Part shown: positions 23,607-32,501 of the stretch, in pieces | How the letters are laid out: each line of letters starts with the position of its first letter | Position numbering within the stretch: position 1 is the stretch's first letter | DNA from: Staphylococcus hsinchuensis | Lineage (GTDB): Bacteria > Bacillota > Bacilli > Staphylococcales > Staphylococcaceae | Assembly (NCBI RefSeq): GCF_038789205.1 | Contig: NZ_CP128355.1 | Location: 1,240,001 to 1,304,000, forward strand | Direction of reading: 5' to 3' | DNA length: 64,000 bases | The notes under the pieces: model-generated | What the model saw: the letters and a program-made list of their open reading frames with translations, nothing else | Told to the model about the DNA's origin: nothing | The model's database searches: none | Position numbers and translations under genes: made by a program

Positions 23607-24311
23607 TTGAGAATAGAGCGTGTTGACGATACAACGGTTAAATTATTTATAACATATAGTGACATTGAAGTTAGAGGATTTAAACGTGAAGATTTATGGA
23701 CTAATCGTAAACGTGGCGAAGAATTTTTCTGGAATATGATGGAAGAAATTAACGAAGAAGAAGATTTCGTCGTAGAAGGTCCATTATGGATACAAGTGCA
23801 TGCTTTTGAAAAGGGCGTAGAAGTAACGATATCTAAATCTAAAAATGAAGATTTAATTAATATGGCTGATGAAGATAATGACCAATTAGATTATCAAGTT
23901 AATGATTTATTATCACAATCAATGAATCAAGAGGATAGCTTAGAAGATCTATTTGAACAACGTCAACGACAAAAGAAAGCCCACAGCCAAAGTGAAGAAC
24001 AAGAGACACACAATCAACCAAACGCTCATACTGTTATTGTGAGATTTAATGATTTAGAAGAAGTCATTGAATATGCATATCATAATAATTTAAATACAGA
24101 CGAATACGAAGATTTACTATATAGCTTAGATAACACTTACTATTATGCGGTTTATTTTGATGCTTCAGTAAATCAAGAAGTTATTGATGATAATTACAGT
24201 CAATTATTAGAATTCGCACATCCAAGTGATAAATCAGAAGTTTATCTAAATGATTATGCGAAGATTATTATGAGTCACAATGTAGCTGCACAAGTACGTC
24301 GTTACTTTTAA
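23607..24311 (+). CDS. mecA: ClpC adaptor protein MecA
   Basis: 234 residues. MecA brings substrates to ClpC for degradation and, in Bacillus, targets ComK. The N-terminal substrate-binding part (MRIERVDDTTVKLF onward) and the C-terminal ClpC-binding domain (from about residue 135) are joined by a glutamine- and acid-rich linker. The start is TTG after TAAGGAGTGA. It is unrelated to the methicillin-resistance gene of the same name. A comK gene is present at 53640, so the classical MecA-ComK relation could operate here (inference). Confidence 0.94.
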   Translation: MRIERVDDTTVKLFITYSDIEVRGFKREDLWTNRKRGEEFFWNMMEEINEEEDFVVEGPLWIQVHAFEKGVEVTISKSKNEDLINMADEDNDQLDYQVNDLLSQSMNQEDSLEDLFEQRQRQKKAHSQSEEQETHNQPNAHTVIVRFNDLEEVIEYAYHNNLNTDEYEDLLYSLDNTYYYAVYFDASVNQEVIDDNYSQLLEFAHPSDKSEVYLNDYAKIIMSHNVAAQVRRYF

Positions 24312-24328
24312 TATAATGAATTCATCGT

Positions 24329-24487
24329 GAGTCTGAGACACTATTAGGTGTCTCAGACTCTTTATTAATTTGGCAGTAGATGTCTGAATTGAATATGCAC
24401 TTAGAACAAGCTTTTTTCTATCCTAGTCATCCTTGCGGGGGTGGGACTACGAAATCTTTATTAGAAATTCGATTTCTGTCCTACTCC
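24329..24487 (+). repeat. staphylococcal intergenic hairpin repeat, copy A
   Basis: About 160 bases. It opens with a strong terminator hairpin (GAGTCTGAGACAC against GTGTCTCAGACTC), continues through TGGCAGTAGATGTCTGAATTG and ends in a second inverted repeat from GTGGGACTACGAAATC to GATTTCTGTCC. Copy B at 38435 matches over the full length and copy C at 49679 is shortened. The first hairpin is the transcription terminator of mecA. Similar repeats are scattered in many staphylococcal genomes. Confidence 0.85.
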
Positions 24488-24572
24488 TTCTTTTTTAGTT
24501 TGAACGCATTTGTATTGATAATTTAAAGTAATCATCACCGTACTCACGTGTATATAAGTGAGGTGATTGATT

Positions 24573-25583
24573 ATGCTATGTGCTAAAAACCAGTCAGGAG
24601 AGATTGTCTTTGCGCAACAAGCGAAGGAACGAAGTCGTTATTTTTGTCCCCATTGTCAGAATGAAGTGATATTAAAGCGAGGGGTTATTAAAGTTGCGCA
24701 TTTTTCACATAAAGTGAGTAGCACTACTTATTGCCAAAAACAAGAAACAGTTGAACACTTTCAATTAAAGTACCAGTTAGCACAGTGGTTAAGACTTCAA
24801 GGTCATCATGTCAATATTGAGCCTTACGTTGCGTCGTGTTTTCAATATCCTGATTTAATTGTTAATGGAACAATTGCGATAGAAATACAATTTTCTCGAA
24901 TAAACATAAAAGATGTTGTAAAAAGATCGAATGGATTACTCAAATCGGGTTATCACATCATTTGGATAATTAAAAATCCTCATTATAATGGACACACGCA
25001 TACGTTAACGTTGTCGGATTTTGAAAGGACCTTTATTGATGTAACTCGACGTGAGTTGGTTGCATGGGACACTATACGAGAGCGGTTTTATCTTTATTCT
25101 GACATACAGTATGTATCAGGAAAACGGTTTTTAGCACTTAGAAAATACATACCTTTATCGCAACTCATACAACTGTTTGATCCTATAAAAAGAAATTCCT
25201 ATGAAACGATGATTACATTTAAATTAAGCGAAATTGAAATAAAACGTTATCTTTTAAATTGTAGAAAACAATTTTCTGTTTTAGAACCTACGCTTAGTGT
25301 GATGTATCAGTTACAACTATCAGATCGTTGGGTTTACCGACATGTAGGCTATATTTTTCCTGAGCAAATATTTATAAAGTCTCATCCAGTATTTTGGCAG
25401 TTACAATTACTCAACTTATTGATCAATCGTGAATATGATGTACATGTCTTTGAAGGTTTAATCAACTTCAATCGCTATTACATAAATACATACGATAAAG
25501 AGATTATTATCCAAAAAATTGTGGATCGATTTGTTCAAATATATCGCACATTCAAACATAATGACGTGCAAAATAACTGTTGA
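24573..25583 (+). CDS. coiA: competence protein CoiA family nuclease-like protein
   Basis: 336 residues. CoiA is produced during competence in Gram-positive bacteria and supports recombination of incoming DNA. The N terminus has a zinc-finger-like YFCPHC (C25, C28) and a later CQKQETVEH; the nuclease-like core has YPDLIVNG followed by IAIEIQFSR, the D...E-x-Q restriction-endonuclease signature. I took the ATG at 24573, six bases after GAGGTGA; an in-frame TTG 6 bases upstream touches that site. It sits between mecA and pepF as in other staphylococci. Confidence 0.9.
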   Translation: MLCAKNQSGEIVFAQQAKERSRYFCPHCQNEVILKRGVIKVAHFSHKVSSTTYCQKQETVEHFQLKYQLAQWLRLQGHHVNIEPYVASCFQYPDLIVNGTIAIEIQFSRINIKDVVKRSNGLLKSGYHIIWIIKNPHYNGHTHTLTLSDFERTFIDVTRRELVAWDTIRERFYLYSDIQYVSGKRFLALRKYIPLSQLIQLFDPIKRNSYETMITFKLSEIEIKRYLLNCRKQFSVLEPTLSVMYQLQLSDRWVYRHVGYIFPEQIFIKSHPVFWQLQLLNLLINREYDVHVFEGLINFNRYYINTYDKEIIIQKIVDRFVQIYRTFKHNDVQNNC

Positions 25584-25631
25584 AATGAGAAAATTATATC
25601 AATGATGTTTAATAGGAGGTTTACAAAGATT

Positions 25632-27440
25632 ATGAGTCAACAATTAACAAGAGAAGAACAAGAACGTAAATATCCACAATATACATGGGATTTATCTACT
25701 ATATTTGAAAATGATGATGCGTTCGAAGATGCATTTAAAGAAATAGAAAGTCATTTAGGTGAAGAACAAAAATTCCAAGGACATCTTGGAGATGACGCAG
25801 AAACATTATATCAAGCACTCGCTTTAGAAGATGAATTAGGTTCTAAACTCGAAAAGGTTTATGTTTATGCACATTTAAAGCAAGACCAAGATGCAACAAA
25901 TGATAAATATACTGGTTTTGAAGCACGTGCACATCAATTAATCATTAAATTTAGTGCAAATTGGAGTTTCTTAGTACCAGAAATTTTACAAATAGATGAA
26001 TCTACAATTCAATCATTTATTGAATCTAATGATGATTTGAAACGTTATGCATTTGATTTGAAACAAATTAATGAAAAACGCCCACATGTGCTAAGTTCAG
26101 ACAAAGAGAAACTATTAACTGAAGCACAAGGTGCATTATCAACTCCTGAAAATGTTTATGGTATGTTTAGTAATGCAGATTTAGAATTTGAAGATGCCAT
26201 CGATAGTGAGGGGAACCCGCACACATTAACCCAAGGTACATTTATTAAATGTTTAGAGTCTGATGATCGCCAATTAAGAAAATCTGCATACGATAATTTG
26301 TATAATGCTTATGGTACTTATAATAATACTTTAAGTGCGACGTTAGCAGGTGAAGTTAAGAAGAATGTATTCAGTGCAAAAGCGCACAACTATGAAACTG
26401 CTAGAGCAGCTGCATTAAATAGTAATGATATACCTGAAACAGTGTATGATAATCTTGTGAAAACAGTTCACGATTATTTACCATTACTCCATAGATATAC
26501 GAAATTACGTAAAGAATTACTCGGTATTGATGATTTGAAAATGTATGACTTATATACACCATTGGTTAAAGATATTAATTTCGAAATGCCGTATGAAGAA
26601 GCAAAAGAGTGGATGGTAAATGCACTACAACCAATGGGCGAAGAATATATGAATGTGATTGAAGAAGGGCTTAATAACCGTTGGGTCGATGTTTATGAAA
26701 ATAAAGGTAAACGCTCAGGAGGTTATTCATCAGGTGCGCACTTAACAAATCCATTTATCTTACTTAACTGGTCAAACACAGTATCCGATCTTTATACATT
26801 AGTGCATGAGTTTGGTCATTCTACACATAGTTATTTCAGTAGAAAGCATCAACCATCAAATTCAAGTGATTATACAATTTTTGTTGCTGAAGTTGCATCT
26901 ACTTGTAATGAAGCATTATTAAGTGATTATATGGACAAACATTTAGATGATGACCGTCGTTTATTATTATTAAATCAAGAATTAGAACGCTTTAGAGCAA
27001 CATTATTTAGACAGACAATGTTTGCAGAATTTGAACATAAAATTCACCAAATTGAAGAAGCGGGAGAACCACTTACTGCACAACGTATGAATGATGAATA
27101 TGCTAAATTAAATAAACAATATTTCGGAGATGCTGTTGAAACTGATGAGAATATCAGCAAAGAATGGTCACGCATTCCTCATTTCTATATGAATTACTAC
27201 GTATACCAATATGCAACAGGATATAGTGCAGCCCAAAGCTTAAGTCAACAGATCTTAACAGAAGGTAAACCGGCTGTAGAACGCTATATTAATGAATTCT
27301 TGAAAAAGGGTAGTTCAGATTATCCAATTGAAATCTTAAAAAATGCAGGTGTCGATATGACAACACCAGAACCAATTGAACAAGCTTGTAAAGTATTTGA
27401 AGAGAAATTAGATGCTTTTGAAAAACTTATGAAAGCTTAA
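25632..27440 (+). CDS. pepF: oligoendopeptidase F
   Basis: 602 residues. M3-family cytosolic zinc metallopeptidase that cuts peptides of about 7 to 17 residues. The zinc site is HEFGH (H392, E393, H396), with the downstream glutamate in the VAEVASTCNE segment. The N terminus TREEQERKYPQYTWDLSTIF is typical. AGGAGG lies 12 bases before this ATG, which is rather far; a start 30 bases upstream exists but has no ribosome site. Confidence 0.95.
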   Translation: MSQQLTREEQERKYPQYTWDLSTIFENDDAFEDAFKEIESHLGEEQKFQGHLGDDAETLYQALALEDELGSKLEKVYVYAHLKQDQDATNDKYTGFEARAHQLIIKFSANWSFLVPEILQIDESTIQSFIESNDDLKRYAFDLKQINEKRPHVLSSDKEKLLTEAQGALSTPENVYGMFSNADLEFEDAIDSEGNPHTLTQGTFIKCLESDDRQLRKSAYDNLYNAYGTYNNTLSATLAGEVKKNVFSAKAHNYETARAAALNSNDIPETVYDNLVKTVHDYLPLLHRYTKLRKELLGIDDLKMYDLYTPLVKDINFEMPYEEAKEWMVNALQPMGEEYMNVIEEGLNNRWVDVYENKGKRSGGYSSGAHLTNPFILLNWSNTVSDLYTLVHEFGHSTHSYFSRKHQPSNSSDYTIFVAEVASTCNEALLSDYMDKHLDDDRRLLLLNQELERFRATLFRQTMFAEFEHKIHQIEEAGEPLTAQRMNDEYAKLNKQYFGDAVETDENISKEWSRIPHFYMNYYVYQYATGYSAAQSLSQQILTEGKPAVERYINEFLKKGSSDYPIEILKNAGVDMTTPEPIEQACKVFEEKLDAFEKLMKA

Positions 27441-27463
27441 CAGTAGTGAATTCGCTTTCAATT

Positions 27464-27533
27464 TGACAAGTTTGTGACAAAGTGCATTTATTATGTTTAA
27501 AAGCTTGATAGGGTGTAAAGAGCGTGTTATATT
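27464..27533 (+). promoter_or_regulatory. promoter of the RsaE small RNA with TGACAA repeats
   Basis: TTGATA (27505-27510), 17 bases, TATATT (27528-27533) places transcription start near 27541. Upstream lie two TGACAA boxes (27464-27469 and 27475-27480) spaced 11 bases, one helix turn, with TTTGTGACAAA forming a near-palindrome. In S. aureus and Bacillus the SrrAB/ResDE redox systems activate this RNA, so these boxes are candidate SrrA sites (inference). Confidence 0.7.
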
Positions 27534-27541
27534 GTAAACAT

Positions 27542-27640
27542 GAAATTAATCACATAACAAACATACCTCTTTGTTTGAAGTGAAAAAATTTCTCCCATCC
27601 CCTTTGTTTAGCGCCGTGTAATCAGACACGGCGTTTTTTT
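27542..27640 (+). ncRNA. rsaE: small regulatory RNA RsaE (RoxS)
   Basis: Recognised by sequence: it starts GAAATTAATCACATAACAAA, has the C-rich target-binding stretches CTCCCATCCCC in the middle and ends with the hairpin CGCCGTGT-AATCAG-ACACGGCG plus seven T. RsaE/RoxS represses TCA-cycle and related mRNAs by pairing its UCCC loops with ribosome sites, and responds to nitric oxide and low respiration. The location directly after pepF is the same as in S. aureus. The remaining bases to 27717 show nothing else. Confidence 0.95.
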
Positions 27641-27717
27641 ATGCCATTTTTTAGTATCTTCAAGAAACTTAAATTTAATGGAAATATTTGATTGAAAATT
27701 TCATAAAAGCATATTCA

Positions 27718-28653
27718 TTATTCATATGAGCTAATTATGCTTTTTAATGCATTCAAATAGTTCGTTTTGAGTTGTGCGGGATAAATGATTTTTACATTTT
27801 GTCCTAACGAAATTAAATATCGAATCATATATTCAAGTTCATCCTCATTATAAAAACCAATGATAAAAGGGATATGATCAATGTATTCTAAATGCATGCT
27901 TGGGTAATGATTTTTCTTGAATGATTCAACACCATCCTCATTTAATTGACATTTAAACGGTATATTTCGATAACTTTCATCGTATTGCTTTTTATAATTT
28001 TCTAATTGTGTTCTCGATAATAAGTTTTTCTGAGTGTCTTTAATCACTAATGCAGCTATATAATCACAACGAAAAATACCCCATTTTTCATTAGAAAGAT
28101 CAAAACCTTCTATAAACCAAATGCCATTTCTGTAAAATAATTCATATACTTGAAAGTGAAAGCTTCTAGATTTAGAAGTAGAATATGAGATTTCAATCAT
28201 CTGTTCATACATAATAGAATATAAAATGTCCGATAGATAGTTAAAGTTATTCATAATATCAGGTGTATAGTATTCGATGAACGATAGGGTTTTTGTGAGA
28301 TTGTCTTGTGCGTACTTTGGTAATGTGGCGTAAAGTTTCTCTCTGATTTGTTTGTATGTTTTGTTAAATGGCGTACTTGATAAGGAATTTAAAGACTTTA
28401 AGGCGAAGAATATGGCTAAAATTTCATCGTTATTAAAATGAATGGGCGTTAATAAATTTTGATTAATAATTTTATATCCACCATATCGACCTTGATCGAC
28501 ATAAATAGTTAACCCCATATTTTCAAGTTCTTTAATATCTCTAATTGCGGTTCTTTTTGAAATATTAAATTCTTCAATTAAATCTTTTAACTGAAAACTA
28601 CTTTTGCCACTCAGAAAAATGAGTTCTTGATTTAATCGTTCTGATTTTTTCAT
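27718..28653 (-). CDS. HTH and WYL domain transcriptional regulator (YafY family)
   Basis: 311 residues. The N-terminal winged helix (about 8-60) reads FNISKRTAIRDIKELENMG, a DeoR/HTH_11-type recognition helix. A WYL domain spans about 135-210 and a WCX-type C-terminal region follows. WYL domains sense nucleotides or other small ligands. I used the ATG at 28653, six bases after AAAGGAG; a TTG one codon earlier is possible. It is divergent from an NAD(P)H oxidoreductase gene with an inverted repeat between them, so it probably regulates that gene and itself (inference). Confidence 0.88.
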   Translation of the reverse strand: MKKSERLNQELIFLSGKSSFQLKDLIEEFNISKRTAIRDIKELENMGLTIYVDQGRYGGYKIINQNLLTPIHFNNDEILAIFFALKSLNSLSSTPFNKTYKQIREKLYATLPKYAQDNLTKTLSFIEYYTPDIMNNFNYLSDILYSIMYEQMIEISYSTSKSRSFHFQVYELFYRNGIWFIEGFDLSNEKWGIFRCDYIAALVIKDTQKNLLSRTQLENYKKQYDESYRNIPFKCQLNEDGVESFKKNHYPSMHLEYIDHIPFIIGFYNEDELEYMIRYLISLGQNVKIIYPAQLKTNYLNALKSIISSYE

Positions 28654-28668
28654 CAAATTCTCCTTTTA

Positions 28669-28704
28669 AAGGTGACTTATTCTGACACCTTAACGATTTA
28701 TAAT
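28669..28704. promoter_or_regulatory. putative operator and promoter between the WYL regulator and the oxidoreductase
   Basis: AAGGTG (28669-28674) and CACCTT (28686-28691) form an inverted repeat centred between the two divergent genes. The TATAAT at 28699-28704 is the -10 box for the oxidoreductase and has no good -35 box, because that position lies inside the repeat. This layout fits a regulator-dependent promoter. Confidence 0.55.
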
Positions 28705-28733
28705 GAGTGTATCATAAAAAAGGAGTCGATTTG

Positions 28734-29372
28734 ATGAAGACATTAATTATTAATGCGCACCCTGATTTTAATAATGAACAATCTTTCTCACTTAAGTTAG
28801 AAAATATGTTTATAGAAAAGTATCAAAAAGTTTTTACAAACAATAAATTAGAAATAATAAACTTATATGATATAGAGATTCCTCAAGTAACACAACAACA
28901 ATTACTCAACACTTGGGATAAACAACGTCATAAACAAAGTTTAACTCCAGAGGAACAACATTTAGCACAACTATCTAAAAAATTATTGGAACAGTTTAAA
29001 GGGGCACAGCGAATTGTAATTGTTACGCCACTTCATAACTTTAATATTACTTCTAAAATGAAAGACTATATGGATAATATTATGCTTGCTCGAGAAACAT
29101 TTAAATATACGAAAGAGGGATCAGTCGGTTTAATGACGGATAATTATAAAGCGCTGTTACTCCAAGCGAGTGGATCTATATATACTAATGATGATCGCTA
29201 TACACCGCTTGATTTTTCATACCGTTACTTAAAGGAAATGTTCGAAAATATAATGGGGTTTGATAAATTCTATGTAGTACGCGCAGAAGGGACTGCAATC
29301 CTACCGGAAGAAGAAGTAATGCAAAAAGCTTCTCAGAATTTAGATATAGCATTTGAGGAATTTTATAAATAA
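28734..29372 (+). CDS. FMN-dependent NAD(P)H oxidoreductase (flavodoxin-like, azoreductase type)
   Basis: 212 residues. The N terminus KTLIINAHPDFNNEQSFS is the FMN phosphate-binding start of flavodoxin-fold quinone reductases and azoreductases, and HNFNITSKMKDYMDN near residue 105 is the family signature after the second strand. Members reduce quinones, azo dyes or aldehyde-derived electrophiles with NAD(P)H. The ATG follows AAAGGAG. Its divergent WYL regulator suggests induction by a specific ligand, possibly an electrophile (inference). Confidence 0.9.
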   Translation: MKTLIINAHPDFNNEQSFSLKLENMFIEKYQKVFTNNKLEIINLYDIEIPQVTQQQLLNTWDKQRHKQSLTPEEQHLAQLSKKLLEQFKGAQRIVIVTPLHNFNITSKMKDYMDNIMLARETFKYTKEGSVGLMTDNYKALLLQASGSIYTNDDRYTPLDFSYRYLKEMFENIMGFDKFYVVRAEGTAILPEEEVMQKASQNLDIAFEEFYK

Positions 29373-29388
29373 TATTGATATATAAGAT

Positions 29389-29427
29389 AAGCCCATCAAA
29401 GATCCTTCAATCTTTGATGGGCTTTTA
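29389..29427. terminator. terminator between the oxidoreductase gene and yjbH
   Basis: 15-bp stem AAGCCCATCAAAGAT (29389-29403) against 29410-29424, followed by T residues; the two flanking genes converge. Confidence 0.85.
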
Positions 29428-29458
29428 CTGGCAATTATTTCCCAGTTTTTTCTTTAAT

Positions 29459-30250
29459 TTATTTCATTTTAGATTTCCAAAACTTCCCATCTGGTGTCTT
29501 AAGTTTTTCAACCTTTTGTTGTAGGGCGAGTTTTTTCAATTCCTTATTCATTAACTTTTCAGGCCATTCATAAATCGTTAGTAGTTCTTCCATTGTCACT
29601 AATTGTTGTTGTTGAATATATTGCTCTAAAGTGGGTGGAAGTTCTTTTTCTATAGAAGTACCAATTAATTCATTAATGATATACGTATAAATATGATACG
29701 GATATAAACCTTCAACTTTCAAGCCTTCTTCATGCACATCTTCGTTAAAGAATACAAGTGTAGGTGCTTCTTCAATATCCATTTCGCGTGCAATATGCAA
29801 GTCAACTTGTAAACTATCGCGTAGTTTACTGTTATGCAAGTCTTCTTTAAAGACTTCATAATCAAGTCCTGCATTTTTGATACAATTATTGACCATCGCT
29901 TCTGTAATAATATCCCTTTTTGGAATAATTTCATTTTGTACGAGATGGATAAATCGTTCAGCACGTAAACGACCTTGTAGTTCTGCTGCCTTATAAGATA
30001 GGGCAATGTTGTCGAGGTCTGAGGTGCTTTGCGCTTGGCATTTCGTCAATACGCGTAACGAAGGGTTCAAAATATGTCTAATACTGACATATTGTTTATA
30101 TTCAATTCTTAATTTAGAAAGTATTGCTGATAGTTTAAAGCATTCTTTACTAAATGGGTCGAAAAAAGAATAAATTTCTATCTTACTTACAGGTGAAAGA
30201 TTTGAATCTTCACGACTTTGTGCATGTATTAACTTTAATTCTTCAGCCAT
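29459..30250 (-). CDS. yjbH: ClpXP adaptor YjbH
   Basis: 263 residues, DsbA-like thioredoxin fold. YjbH delivers Spx to ClpXP, and its loss stabilises Spx. The segment KIEIYSFFDPFSKECFKL near residue 22 shows the thioredoxin-like first strand with only one cysteine, so no CxxC pair is present, as in the S. aureus protein. The middle region HILNPSLRVLTKCQAQS and the C-terminal EELLTIYEWPEKLMNKELKK are nearly as in S. aureus. It is 16 bases downstream of the haemoglobin gene and probably shares its transcript. Confidence 0.95.
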   Translation of the reverse strand: MAEELKLIHAQSREDSNLSPVSKIEIYSFFDPFSKECFKLSAILSKLRIEYKQYVSIRHILNPSLRVLTKCQAQSTSDLDNIALSYKAAELQGRLRAERFIHLVQNEIIPKRDIITEAMVNNCIKNAGLDYEVFKEDLHNSKLRDSLQVDLHIAREMDIEEAPTLVFFNEDVHEEGLKVEGLYPYHIYTYIINELIGTSIEKELPPTLEQYIQQQQLVTMEELLTIYEWPEKLMNKELKKLALQQKVEKLKTPDGKFWKSKMK

Positions 30251-30266
30251 GTTATTTCACCTACAA

Positions 30267-30638
30267 TTATATTTCAGAGTTCACCATATGATTTGCTGTT
30301 ATGCGCAATCGTTCGTATAAATAATCACCGACACCGTAAGGGAAATTTGCGTGTTGTATAGCAATATACATATTTTCTAACCATGCATCACGTTCATAAT
30401 TAGTAATAGTAAAGTTTAAGTGCCTTCTTTTAAGCATAGAGTGTCCATGTTCTTCTGTATATAAGTTGGGCCCACCTAAAAATTGTGTTAAAAATTGCTT
30501 TTGCTTTCTACTCGTTTCTTCAAAATTCCCAGGAAAAAGATGATTGATTCTGTCATCTCTTTCTACGAGATAGTAAAAATGATCTATCATTTGATAGAGC
30601 GCATCACGTCCGATTATTTCGAAAGGTGTTTGTGTCAT
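30267..30638 (-). CDS. group II truncated haemoglobin (YjbI)
   Basis: 123 residues. The 2-on-2 globin fold is shown by YQMIDHFYYLVERDDRI near the N terminus, the FLGGPNLY segment and the proximal histidine H73 in KRRHLNF. Group II truncated haemoglobins bind oxygen and nitric oxide and are placed next to yjbH in Bacillales. The ribosome site is weak (GGTGA). It is probably co-transcribed with yjbH, which links a gas-binding protein to Spx control. Confidence 0.94.
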   Translation of the reverse strand: MTQTPFEIIGRDALYQMIDHFYYLVERDDRINHLFPGNFEETSRKQKQFLTQFLGGPNLYTEEHGHSMLKRRHLNFTITNYERDAWLENMYIAIQHANFPYGVGDYLYERLRITANHMVNSEI

Positions 30639-30708
30639 ATTATCACCGTATCATTTAATATATTACTAATATAACACGAATCATAGCATATGGAAGTAAT
30701 TCGACTCT

Positions 30709-31308
30709 TTACCCGTTATCGTTAGGTTTCTTGTTTAATTTTTGCTTTCTATCGAAAAATCTTTTTACTTTATTGTCTGGATCAACGTGTTCAATATCAA
30801 ATTGATCAAGAATAGATTTAAATTGTTCAAGTCCTTTATCGTAATCCGTTACTTCGAATTCCAATTCATAGTCTTCATAACCTAAGTATGTACTTTTATC
30901 TAATACGATTAAGTTTTCTTCAAGAGGACGTTCTAATCGTTCGGTAGTTAATGAGCCCAAGATGACAAGGTTATCTTGGTTAATTTGCAATTGGTCGAGC
31001 TGCTCACGAATTGAATGTGGTAGTTGAGTAGCTGAGACTTGATCATCTATTTGTGGTTTAATGTCTGTTGGTTCGTTGTATTCCATTAGTCCGACTTCTG
31101 AAGGTGTTTTTAAAGTCATTTCATATTGACTATCTTTAACTCTAATACGTAATGCACAAAGTTTAGACATGAGTTGGAAATCTGGTGTATCGATGTAAAA
31201 GTTAGTTTGTTTGAATGGTTGTTCACCTTGAAAATATGTATTGTAGAAACTTTCATATTCCTTATTAGTTAGTAATTGTTTAAATTCAATTTCATTGTTT
31301 GTACTCAC
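30709..31308 (-). CDS. CYTH domain protein (YjbK)
   Basis: 199 residues. The CYTH/triphosphate tunnel metalloenzyme signature ExExK is E6, E8, K10 (NEIEFKQLL), and later basic residues (RIRVK near 55) follow the tunnel pattern. The family hydrolyses triphosphates such as inorganic triphosphate or thiamine triphosphate. It starts with GTG after GAGGAG. It is divergent from the relQ group and upstream of yjbI and yjbH, the same order as the Bacillus yjb cluster. Confidence 0.92.
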   Translation of the reverse strand: MSTNNEIEFKQLLTNKEYESFYNTYFQGEQPFKQTNFYIDTPDFQLMSKLCALRIRVKDSQYEMTLKTPSEVGLMEYNEPTDIKPQIDDQVSATQLPHSIREQLDQLQINQDNLVILGSLTTERLERPLEENLIVLDKSTYLGYEDYELEFEVTDYDKGLEQFKSILDQFDIEHVDPDNKVKRFFDRKQKLNKKPNDNG

Positions 31309-31490
31309 TTCGTACCACTCCTCTATATCAGTCTTAATAATATTTTAAAACACATACCACATATTTTAAATTGATGTGGTTCGGTTATTATATAGTTGTT
31401 ATACAAAGTGGAACGGTTTTAATATGTCCTTGACACGTGTTATGTATAATTAAATTATGTTAAAATAATGAGGAATAAGGAGGTATAACC

Positions 31491-31838
31491 GTGCGAATTT
31501 ATGTGAACGAAATGAAAATTACTGATGACAGTATTTTATGTTATACAGAGGAATCAACAGAAGGTTTAGAAGAAGCAGGTCAAATGCTTGCCGACAGCGA
31601 TAATTATAGCTTTGCATATATATTAGATGATGGTCAGTCATATTCATATTTAATTTTTGTGCAAGAAACGTGGTCTATGCTTCATGAAAATAAAGGTAAA
31701 AAGATTATCGTAAATGATAATTTAGAATTAAAACAATTCGATACAGAATTTAATTACATATTGGATAGTATAGAAGAAAATCCAAATTATGGTAAGGAGT
31801 TTGTGTCAGCAGTTGAAAAGACATTCGAACTAGAGTGA
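31491..31838 (+). CDS. UPF0738 (YjbL-like) protein
   Basis: 115 residues, acidic, soluble. It resembles the conserved staphylococcal UPF0738 proteins and occupies the position of Bacillus yjbL just before the alarmone synthetase. No domain of known activity is visible. The start is GTG after AAGGAGGT. It is 17 bases upstream of relQ and should be in one transcript with relQ, nadK, the pseudouridine synthase and mgtE. Confidence 0.85.
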   Translation: MRIYVNEMKITDDSILCYTEESTEGLEEAGQMLADSDNYSFAYILDDGQSYSYLIFVQETWSMLHENKGKKIIVNDNLELKQFDTEFNYILDSIEENPNYGKEFVSAVEKTFELE

Positions 31839-31855
31839 AGTGGAGTTGAGGCACA

Positions 31856-32491
31856 ATGAATCAATGGGATCAATTTTTATCGCCTTATAAACAGGCAGTT
31901 GACGAGTTAAAAGTTAAATTAAAGGGTCTCAGGAAGCAATATGATGTTGTTGATCATGCATCGCCAATTGAATTTGTTACTGGTCGAGTGAAACCAATGA
32001 CAAGTATTATCGATAAAGCGAACAAACGTGGTATTCCGTTTGATCGTTTGCATGAAGAAATGTATGATATTGCCGGTCTACGTTTAATGTGTCAATTTGT
32101 TGATGATATTGATAACGTAGTTAATTTATTGAGACAACGCCAAGATTTTAAAGTGATTGAAGAGCGAGATTATATTAGTAATACAAAACAAAGCGGTTAT
32201 CGTTCATTTCATGTCATTATCGAGTATCCAATTGAAACTTTAGATGGCGAGAAGAAGATATTAGCTGAAATTCAAATTAGAACGTTAGCGATGAATTTTT
32301 GGGCAACCATCGAACACACATTGCGATATAAATATGATGGAGATTATCCTCCAGAAATACAACATCGTTTAGAGCGTGCTGCTGAAGCGGCTTACTTACT
32401 TGATGAAGAAATGTCAGAAATTAAAGAAGAAATTCAAGAAGCGCAAAAGTATTATTCTAAAAAACGTGCTAAGAAGCATAATAATGACTAG
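31856..32491 (+). CDS. relQ: small alarmone synthetase RelQ (YjbM)
   Basis: 211 residues. GTP pyrophosphokinase domain without a hydrolase domain, making (p)ppGpp from ATP and GDP or GTP. Visible motifs are [41 protein letters not shown] and [17 protein letters not shown], all needed for synthetase activity. The C-terminal helices that build the tetramer are lysine- and glutamate-rich. Cell-wall stress induces relQ in S. aureus (established). Confidence 0.96.
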   Translation: MNQWDQFLSPYKQAVDELKVKLKGLRKQYDVVDHASPIEFVTGRVKPMTSIIDKANKRGIPFDRLHEEMYDIAGLRLMCQFVDDIDNVVNLLRQRQDFKVIEERDYISNTKQSGYRSFHVIIEYPIETLDGEKKILAEIQIRTLAMNFWATIEHTLRYKYDGDYPPEIQHRLERAAEAAYLLDEEMSEIKEEIQEAQKYYSKKRAKKHNND

Positions 32492-32501
32492 GGGTGGCAT
32501 C

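Noticed and set aside
27541..27640. A peptide coded within the RsaE region
   Set aside because: The sequence matches the known non-coding RNA and the short frames lack conserved start signals.
32376..32501. Longer N-terminal start for NAD kinase
   Set aside because: It would read through the end of relQ in another frame, lacks a ribosome site and departs from the family N terminus.
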